DNA from: CAZOKZ01 sp964580585
Lineage (GTDB): Bacteria; Sumerlaeota; Sumerlaeia; SLMS01; JAHLLQ01
Length of the DNA: 28,908 nt
NCBI GenBank assembly: GCA_964580585.1
Contig: CAZOKZ010000058.1
Location: 1-28,908 of the forward strand
Reading direction: 5' to 3'
Below are positions 23,423 through 28,908 of the stretch, piece after piece; the stretch's first letter is position 1, and each line of letters opens with the position of its first letter. The notes under the pieces were generated by a model, which searched no databases, had not been told where the DNA came from, and was given only the letters and a program-made list of their open reading frames with translations. The position numbers were made by a program, and so were the translations under genes.

Positions 23423-25162
23423 TTATTTCTTTTTAGAGGACTTAGCGTCGGAACCGCCCGCCTGTACTTCCTCTGGTAAATCTACGAACTCGATCTGGTA
23501 CGCGTATCCTTGCTGCGTCAGGAACATTTGGCGGTTCTGAGCGAACTCTTGCTCCTTGGAATCGCGGGTGACGATCGAATAAAAATGAGCCACATTCTCC
23601 AGGCCTTCGCCCTTCGGACGCAAAACTCGTCCCAATCTTTGCGCTTCTTCCTGACGCGAGCCAAATGTGCCGCTGACCTGGATCGCAACGTTGGCGTCGG
23701 GCAGGTCGATGGCAAAGTTGGCTACTTTGGACACGATAATCAGGCGAACTTCTTTCGTCTTGAATTTTGCGTAGATTTCTTCGCGCTCTTTGTTCGGAGT
23801 TTTCCCCGTGATGATTGGCGCGTTGAATTCCTTCTGCAATTCTTCCAATTGGTTGATGTACTGTCCGATGATCATGATATTATCGTCACGATGCCGACTG
23901 ATCAGATCATGGATCACCTTCATTTTGAGCGGGTTCTCCGACGCCATGCGGAACTGTTCGCGTTGATCGGCGACCGAGTAATCGACTTTGAGCGCATGCG
24001 GCAGTGGGATACGAATTTCGATACATTGGGCCGTGGCGATCCACCCCTGGGTTTCAAGCTGCTTCCACGGCATATCGAATTTTTTCGGCCCGATGAGCGA
24101 AAACACGTCGTCTTCACAACCGTCCTCGCGCACCAGGGTGGCGGTAAGGCCGAGACGTCGGCGCGCCTGAATATTGGCAACGCTGCGGAAAACCGGCGCG
24201 GGCAACATGTGCACCTCATCGTAAATGATCAGGCCCCAGTTTTCGCTGTTGAACAAGCCCATGTGCACAAATTCGTCGCTCTTGGACTTGCGAAACGTCA
24301 GGAGCTGGTAGGTTGAAACCGTGACGGGTTTGATGTCTTTCACCTCGCCAGAGTACTCGCCTACATCCTCGGCCGTCAGCGACGTTTTGGTGAGGATTTC
24401 GGAAATCCACTGGCGCAGTGCCGTAATGTTGGTGGTCAGGATCAGGGTTTTTTGCTTCACCATCGACATCGAGCCAATGCCGATAACGGTTTTACCAGCA
24501 CCGCAGGGTAGCACCAGCACGCCAGAACCGCCGCGCACACCGCCTGAGGCATAAAAAATCTCAACCGCATCCTGCTGATACTCACGCAAACCAAACGATT
24601 TGCCGTTGGGAAGCTTTTCGGCCAACTCGATTTCGAGCGCCTCGCCTTCGGTGTAGCCTGCAAGGTCTTCAACCGGGAGCTTTTCCTTGATGAGCGCTTG
24701 CTTGAGCAGACCGCGGTTGTCGCCATCGACTTGAATGCGCAGTTCGTCGAGCTGTTCGCCCAGATAGGGTTGGACTTTTTTCAGCCGAACGACGCGCGCC
24801 ATGGTCGCCTTGTCGTTCGATATCAGGATCAATCCACCGGACTCCTCGTCCTTGATCAGTTGCAACCGTCCATAGCGACTGATTTGCTCGCGAATTTCGA
24901 TGAAGACGTTTTCGGGAATCGGATACCGGCTGTAAGTGCTCAGGGCAGAACAGATTTCGTCTGCGTCCATTCCGGAGGCAGCCGCATTCCACAGGCTGAG
25001 TGGAGAAATTTGATAAGTGTGAATATGTTCGGGGGACTTCACCAGTTCGGCAAAACGCGCCAACTGGTCGCGTGCATCCACATACAACGGACTGTTGACT
25101 TCAAGCAAAACGGACATATCCGCCTGGGCAATCAGCGGATTTGCCGGGTTGTAACCATTCAT
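23423..25162 (-). CDS. xpb: XPB-type superfamily 2 DNA helicase
   Basis: A 579-residue bacterial homologue of XPB/Rad25, a 3'-5' DNA helicase of nucleotide excision repair and transcription in eukaryotes and archaea. An N-terminal damage-recognition-like region precedes the motor: LREYQQDAVEIF (Q motif), Walker A VLPCGAGKTVIG (about residue 220), LIIYDEVHMLPAPVF (DEVH, about 312) and LGLTATLVREDG with the XPB-specific R-E-D motif. The C-terminal RecA-like domain has MIIGQYINQLEEL, motif V-like VSKVANFAIDLPDANVAIQV and motif VI EEAQRLGRVLRP. Bacterial XPB unwinds DNA in vitro, but its cellular role is not settled. ATG 25162 has GAAGG five bases upstream. It is transcribed ahead of the Helicase_C_3 partner. 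The Lys-rich C terminus (KSSKKK) may bind nucleic acid. Confidence 0.93.
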   Translation of the reverse strand: MNGYNPANPLIAQADMSVLLEVNSPLYVDARDQLARFAELVKSPEHIHTYQISPLSLWNAAASGMDADEICSALSTYSRYPIPENVFIEIREQISRYGRLQLIKDEESGGLILISNDKATMARVVRLKKVQPYLGEQLDELRIQVDGDNRGLLKQALIKEKLPVEDLAGYTEGEALEIELAEKLPNGKSFGLREYQQDAVEIFYASGGVRGGSGVLVLPCGAGKTVIGIGSMSMVKQKTLILTTNITALRQWISEILTKTSLTAEDVGEYSGEVKDIKPVTVSTYQLLTFRKSKSDEFVHMGLFNSENWGLIIYDEVHMLPAPVFRSVANIQARRRLGLTATLVREDGCEDDVFSLIGPKKFDMPWKQLETQGWIATAQCIEIRIPLPHALKVDYSVADQREQFRMASENPLKMKVIHDLISRHRDDNIMIIGQYINQLEELQKEFNAPIITGKTPNKEREEIYAKFKTKEVRLIIVSKVANFAIDLPDANVAIQVSGTFGSRQEEAQRLGRVLRPKGEGLENVAHFYSIVTRDSKEQEFAQNRQMFLTQQGYAYQIEFVDLPEEVQAGGSDAKSSKKK

Positions 25163-25404
25163 GATGCCTTCTTTCCCACGCTTCTCTACTCAATATTGGC
25201 GAAGAAAAGCCGTGCGGAAATACGATCGATCAATCCTTGCCGATCCCCGTCAAACGGGCCGCACACGCTCCTGTCAACATATCAGGCAATTGCCTACCGA
25301 TCGGAATGGAACCTGTCAATTCCGAAGGTTTGAAGAAAATTGCAATTCCTGATAAAACACTGAACCAAAAGAGGTGTAGCAAAAGTAGCTTTTGAAATTA
25401 TTTG
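25163..25404. other. Intergenic region upstream of xpb
   Basis: This region has 242 bases with no supported gene. It separates the small membrane protein gene from xpb on the same strand and probably holds the xpb promoter; no convincing boxes were found. The only structure is a weak CAAAAG-TAG-CTTTTG palindrome (25380-25394) near the end of the small gene. Confidence 0.4.
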
Positions 25405-25635
25405 TTAATAGCTAGTTTCGAGAATCACGGGTTCCGTGTTGATTTGAGCCATGCGTTCGCTCTCAATTGCCAGCCGATCCGCGCGTTCTGACTCGCTCAG
25501 GCGCTGGGTGGAAAGCATCTTGGCAAAGTCCTGATCCTCAATCTTATGAATGGGTTGGCGCATGAAGACGGTGACGAGAAGAATCGTCAGGGATAACCCC
25601 AGAATAATCAAATGGGCAAGAAGCTCTCGTTTCAT
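25405..25635 (-). CDS. Small single-pass membrane protein of unknown function
   Basis: A 76-residue protein starting MKRELLAHLIILGLSLTILL. One hydrophobic helix (about residues 6-25) is followed by MRQPIHKIEDQDF and a charged helical tail rich in Glu, Arg and Ser. The positive residues before the helix and the acidic tail after it suggest an inner-membrane anchor. The tail side is uncertain: the N terminus is probably inside, with the tail in the periplasm. I recognise no family. AAAGGCGG lies about 13 bases before the ATG. It is upstream of xpb on the same strand but 242 bases away, so a shared transcript is uncertain. It is most likely a real gene because composition changes sharply at its ends, but it could be spurious. 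Confidence 0.55.
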   Translation of the reverse strand: MKRELLAHLIILGLSLTILLVTVFMRQPIHKIEDQDFAKMLSTQRLSESERADRLAIESERMAQINTEPVILETSY

Positions 25636-26164
25636 CTGAATCGGCCGCCTTTTGTTGGAAAACCCACGAAAGTCCGCAGGGGAATTTATTCAACGCTCGG
25701 AAAGAATTGGTGTCAAACGCTGAGTGTGCTGACAACTAAGAGACTGTACGAATCCGGCATAGGTTGGTTGTTCGGCAATTTTGATGCCGCCCGCACCTCC
25801 GCACGATGTCGGGCATCGTCGAAAGAAATTGCTGTTAAAAAACGTCTGCCTGAGTATGCGGACCTTAGAATGCACTTCGTGACTCGGGTAAGCGGTTTCT
25901 CATGAAATTGGGTAGATGCTTTCCCATCGGTTGGGTAAAGAACGTCTTATTTTCTGCTTAAAAGCTGAAGCTCAAGTATAAGCTCTATATTTTCAGAGTC
26001 TTGCAGCCAAACAATCGATGGGACTATTTGCTCAGCAAATAACTTCTAGACTGGTATGTCCTATGCGTCAGAGTGGTGTGCAACGGCCATGAAGTATAGA
26101 GAAATCAGGAAGCCACATTGGAGTGGAGTGGTACGATAGTACGAACGCCCCCAGGTAAACGCTC
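25636..26164. other. 530-bp divergent intergenic region
   Basis: No supported gene lies here. The open frames are short, lack homology and differ in composition from the genes around them. The region includes an exact inverted repeat TATTTGCT-C-AGCAAATA (26025-26041), which looks like an operator, and GTAC-GATA-GTAC (26131-26142) 22 bases before the next ATG. Promoters for the divergent genes should be here. An AGG lies 9 bases before the ATG at 26165. Confidence 0.4.
26025..26041. promoter_or_regulatory. 17-bp palindrome, possible operator
   Basis: TATTTGCT and AGCAAATA are exact inverted copies around a single central C. The size and near-perfect symmetry suit a dimeric DNA-binding protein. 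It lies 123 bases upstream of the proline-rich protein start. Confidence 0.35.
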
Positions 26165-27007
26165 ATGAATATTGCCGAAATCGTCCGAAAGTGGGTCGCC
26201 GCTCTCAATGCGTGGTTTGAAAAGGCCGAGCGTGAGAACCAGGAGTATTTGGATGAGATTGCTCACCCGCCTGATTCTTCTCCCGACGATAAGTTAAAGA
26301 GCGGAAATGCGGGGCCAACGCTCTACCTGGACCCAAGCGATATTCAACCGGCGGCAAAAAACGGTCGTCAGACGCGGAAAAACCTGCCCCCGCCACCAAA
26401 ATCTCCTCCTCCGCCGCGTGACCCGCAAACACCGGGACAATTCGTTGTCGCTGGGGGCGTCAATATTCCGATGCCACCTCCTGGCGGCCCTCCCAAAGTC
26501 GCGGGATTGAGTCAACGTCGAAGCGGCGAACGCATGGTGAGCGATAAAGTGGTGCAAAACGAATTCAACGATACGGTTTATAACCAGCGCAACGAGGTCG
26601 TTGCCCAAGTCCATGAACGTTACGCCAAGTACGGTAGCTCGGTAGCAGCCGCCGTGCTTTCCAAGTCGCTGCTCCCCAATGGATTGGAAATGCTGCTGAT
26701 CAAGTTGGGATTATCGTCGTTGGGCGATATTCTGGACGATCACGACCAAATCGTAGAATATATCGAATCTCATGGGTTGGACGATTTTTGCCAGAAGGTA
26801 GGGATTCGTTCCCCTTCGGATACGGCGCATCGCAAACACGCCGCTGCGATTCCACCCCCTCCGCCCGATCCACCGTCCTCGGGCGTGCGTGCCCGAATGC
26901 GTATGTCGCCCTCGCCCCGGCACAATCAGGGCTCGAGCAAAAGCATCGACACCAAGGGTATCCGGATCGATCCGGTGGCCCTTCGCCCGCCGAGCGATTT
27001 GGGATAA
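26165..27007 (+). CDS. Proline-rich protein of unknown function
   Basis: A 280-residue protein with no signal peptide or membrane segment. It starts with an amphipathic helix (MNIAEIVRKWVAALNAWFEK). A disordered proline-rich stretch follows (NLPPPPKSPPPPRDPQTPG, then PMPPPGGPPK, about residues 75-115). Then comes one folded-looking helical block (about 125-218: VVQNEFNDTVYNQRNEVVAQ ... LEMLLIKLGLSSLGDILDDH ... YIESHGLDDFCQKVG). A second low-complexity tail ends the protein (IPPPPPDPPSSGVRARMRMS). I do not recognise a family. The layout of one helical domain between two polyproline linkers suggests an adaptor or scaffold, which is an inference only. It has its own upstream region and no same-strand partner. 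Confidence 0.7.
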   Translation: MNIAEIVRKWVAALNAWFEKAERENQEYLDEIAHPPDSSPDDKLKSGNAGPTLYLDPSDIQPAAKNGRQTRKNLPPPPKSPPPPRDPQTPGQFVVAGGVNIPMPPPGGPPKVAGLSQRRSGERMVSDKVVQNEFNDTVYNQRNEVVAQVHERYAKYGSSVAAAVLSKSLLPNGLEMLLIKLGLSSLGDILDDHDQIVEYIESHGLDDFCQKVGIRSPSDTAHRKHAAAIPPPPPDPPSSGVRARMRMSPSPRHNQGSSKSIDTKGIRIDPVALRPPSDLG

Positions 27008-27022
27008 TTCTCGCCCGAAAAT

Positions 27023-27430
27023 TCAGATGGTTTTCTTTTCGGAAGGCGGCAGCCCCTCGAGCGCCCGCCACCCGTCGCAATATTCAGCGATGTTCGGCGA
27101 CCGCCACCTCGTGGGAAACCCGACGCATTGCTCGGGTTTGGCGTCGTGAATTTTGCACCGAATATCCTCGGTCAGGAAAATGCAACTCTGCAATTCGTCG
27201 CCCTGATCGATCAAATTCCACGACATCGATTTTCTATCATAGACGCAGTAGGTATCCAGAAATTGCTCGCGGGTCAGTTCCAGCAACTCGGCGATGTTGC
27301 GGATGTCCTTGTTGGTCAGCTCGACATAGCCGTCGCCCCGGCAGCAATTGCCGCATTGGTGGCAGACGAATTGCTTGACGGGATACGGCCAGCCGCCGCC
27401 CTCGGGTTTATCGTCGATTTCAATGGTCAC
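27023..27430 (-). CDS. YkgJ-family cysteine-cluster protein
   Basis: A 135-residue protein of the YkgJ/Fe-S oxidoreductase-like cysteine-cluster family. It has the typical opening FVCHQCGNCCRGDGYVELT (C-x2-C-x2-CC), a helix IRNIAELLELTREQFLDTY, then CIFLTEDIRCKIHDAKPEQC with two more cysteines and H-A-x-P-E-Q-C, and a final conserved FPTRWRSP block. The cysteines are thought to bind zinc or an iron-sulphur cluster; the function of the family is not known. The start is GTG 27430, giving MTIEIDDKPEGG; no in-frame ATG lies near. It converges with the proline-rich protein gene (15 bases between stops) and is divergent from pyrC. Confidence 0.85.
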   Translation of the reverse strand: MTIEIDDKPEGGGWPYPVKQFVCHQCGNCCRGDGYVELTNKDIRNIAELLELTREQFLDTYCVYDRKSMSWNLIDQGDELQSCIFLTEDIRCKIHDAKPEQCVGFPTRWRSPNIAEYCDGWRALEGLPPSEKKTI

Positions 27431-27541
27431 GGGTGATCTGTTCTCTCCTGGCTTTGCGAGGCAGACCTTGACGCCTGGGCCAAACGCTTGTCAACGAAGG
27501 GAGCGGCATCCCCGCCAACTATTTTCCGCGAGCCTTTTACT

Positions 27542-28852
27542 ATGCACCGTATCCTGATCAAAAACGCCACCGTCGTGCTGCCCGGCGAAACCGCCAAAAC
27601 GAGCGTCCTGATCGAAGACGACAAAATCGCCGCCATTGATCCCGCCGCGCATACCCGCGCCGACGACGTGGTGAATGCCACCGGGCTGCATTTGATCCCC
27701 GGCGTGATCGACGACCAGGTGCATTTCCGCGAACCGGGGCTGACGCACAAGGAAGACCTCGCCACGGCAAGCCGCGCGTGCGCCAAAGGCGGCGTGACGA
27801 CGTTCCTGGAAATGCCCAACACGAACCCGACCACGACAACGGTCGAAGCGCTCGAAGCCAAACTGGCGTTGGCGGCGGGAAAAAGCCTTGTTAACTACGG
27901 GTTCTACATCGGCGCCACGGCGGACAACGTGGATGTGTTGCAAAAAGTCCACCGTACGCCCGGCATTAAGATTTTTATCGGGTCGAGCACCGGCAATTTG
28001 CTCGTGGACGAGCAGGAAGCGCTCGAACGCATTTTCGCCGAAACGACGTTGCCGATTTGCGCACACTGCGAGGACGAAACGACGATCCGTGAAAACCGCG
28101 CGGAACTCGGCCCGCCCCGCATCGTCGCCGATCACTCGCGCATCCGCGACCACAAGGCAGCGCTGATCGCCACAAAACGCGCCATCGACCTCGCCATGCG
28201 CCATCGCCACCGGTTCCACGTGCTGCACGTATCGACGGCGGGCGAAATTCCGCTGATCAAGGACGCGCGGGAATTCGTCACCGCCGAGGTTTGCCCGCAC
28301 CATCTGTTCTTCAACGTCGAGGACTACAAACGGCTCGGGTCGCTGGTCCAGATGAACCCGTCGATCAAAAACGCCGAGGATAACGCCGCGCTCTGGCAAG
28401 CGCTGCTCGACGGCGTGATCGAGGTCGTTGCCACCGATCACGCGCCGCATTTGCTCGACGAAAAACGCAAGCCCTACCCCGAATCGCCGTCGGGATTACC
28501 CGCCGTGGAAAATTCTCTGGCGCTGATGCTGAACCAGGTAAACCAGGAACGCTGTACATTGGAACAAGTCGTCGGCTGGATGTGCTCGGCGCCCGCGCGT
28601 GTGTGGGACATAGCGGGCAAAGGCCGCATCGAGGAGGGCTTGGACGCCGATTTGGTGCTGGTTGATCTGAACAAGTCAGCCATGGTGCGCAACGAAGAGC
28701 AGGAAACCAAGTGCAAATGGAGCCCGTGGCACGGCGAAACGCTGACCGGCTGGGCCGTGCGCACCTGGGTCATGGGACGCGAAGTCTTCCGCGACGGTGC
28801 AATCGACACCAGCGTCCGCGGCCGGGAGGCCACGTACCAACACCCGGTGTAA
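27542..28852 (+). CDS. pyrC: Dihydroorotase
   Basis: A 436-residue amidohydrolase that cyclises carbamoyl aspartate to dihydroorotate, the third step of pyrimidine synthesis. Motifs are GVIDDQVHFREPGLTHKEDL (metal-binding loop, about residue 57), FLEMPNTNPTT, GIKIFIGSSTGNLLVD (about 141), ICAHCEDE (His, about 175), FHVLHVSTAGE (His, about 227) and VVATDHAPH (Asp, about 297). The C-terminal beta segment has the usual G-x-I-x-x-G-x-D-A-D-x-V-L-V-D. The first motif is QxH rather than HxH, a variant I know from Bacteroidetes-type dihydroorotases. The frame is open to 27488, but ATG 27542 (MHRILIKNATVVLPG) starts the family's first beta strand. It stands alone, divergent from the YkgJ gene. Confidence 0.92.
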   Translation: MHRILIKNATVVLPGETAKTSVLIEDDKIAAIDPAAHTRADDVVNATGLHLIPGVIDDQVHFREPGLTHKEDLATASRACAKGGVTTFLEMPNTNPTTTTVEALEAKLALAAGKSLVNYGFYIGATADNVDVLQKVHRTPGIKIFIGSSTGNLLVDEQEALERIFAETTLPICAHCEDETTIRENRAELGPPRIVADHSRIRDHKAALIATKRAIDLAMRHRHRFHVLHVSTAGEIPLIKDAREFVTAEVCPHHLFFNVEDYKRLGSLVQMNPSIKNAEDNAALWQALLDGVIEVVATDHAPHLLDEKRKPYPESPSGLPAVENSLALMLNQVNQERCTLEQVVGWMCSAPARVWDIAGKGRIEEGLDADLVLVDLNKSAMVRNEEQETKCKWSPWHGETLTGWAVRTWVMGREVFRDGAIDTSVRGREATYQHPV

Positions 28853-28908
28853 CCCCAGGATCTTTCCGTTCTAGTTCTGGACATTGTTGCCGGGTGTGTG
28901 GCAGGCAG

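Noticed and set aside
25612..25905. 97-codon + strand open frame, and an overlapping minus frame with SCGGAGGIKIAEQ
   Set aside because: There is no homology I can name, no start signal, and the frame overlaps the start of the small membrane protein gene. The apparent motif is too short to support a CheB- or transposase-like remnant.
27491..28450. 319-codon minus-strand open frame opposite pyrC
   Set aside because: It is an antisense shadow of a dihydroorotase gene whose own frame has all catalytic motifs.

Overview
The window is a compact chromosomal segment from a Gram-negative-type, probably uncultivated bacterium. Evidence for this is a fused SecDF with YajC, a predicted lipoprotein, a PilB/GspE-type pilus ATPase, PrmA, and a class I-like dihydroorotase of the QxH type. 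The bacterial XPB helicase with its partner protein and the fused SecDF fit deep-branching or candidate phyla (Sumerlaeota- or PVC/FCB-like lineages). The phylum is an inference and cannot be fixed from this window. No rRNA, tRNA, CRISPR array, transposase or phage gene was seen.

Layout. Bases 1-2516 hold a tightly packed, overlapping + strand run: the end of a membrane GT2 glycosyltransferase, a GT4 glycosyltransferase, and an enolase-superfamily dipeptide epimerase. A 330-bp gap follows with a 121-bp imperfect palindrome. Then come yajC, a fused secDF and ilvC, closed by a GC-rich hairpin. Next are an orphan membrane histidine kinase (+) and a RecD2 helicase (-). Divergent from recD2 is an AT-richer gene for a GyrB-like protein whose ATPase residues have been replaced. 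prmA (-), a membrane metallophosphoesterase (+) and a DUF362 protein (+) follow.

Bases 16012-18344 carry a PilB/GspE ATPase, a strong terminator, and a small protein that looks like only the N-terminal domain of PilT. A structured leader region then precedes a coiled-coil zinc-ribbon protein and a lipoprotein with four Trp-centred repeats. A bidirectional terminator separates these from a minus-strand group: a small single-pass membrane protein, XPB helicase, and a 921-residue Helicase_C_3/WYL-like partner. The two helicase-related genes are separated by three consecutive hairpins. After a 530-bp gap come a proline-rich protein of unknown function (+), a YkgJ-type cysteine-cluster protein (-) and dihydroorotase (+).

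Most genes are housekeeping: protein export, branched-chain amino acid and pyrimidine synthesis, DNA repair, and ribosomal protein methylation. The part most likely to be undescribed is the GyrB-like protein at 10862-12385. It keeps the GyrB N-terminal and transducer architecture but lacks the catalytic Glu, the Mg-binding Asn, the lid glycines and the QTK lysine. It has at most an eroded trace of TOPRIM.
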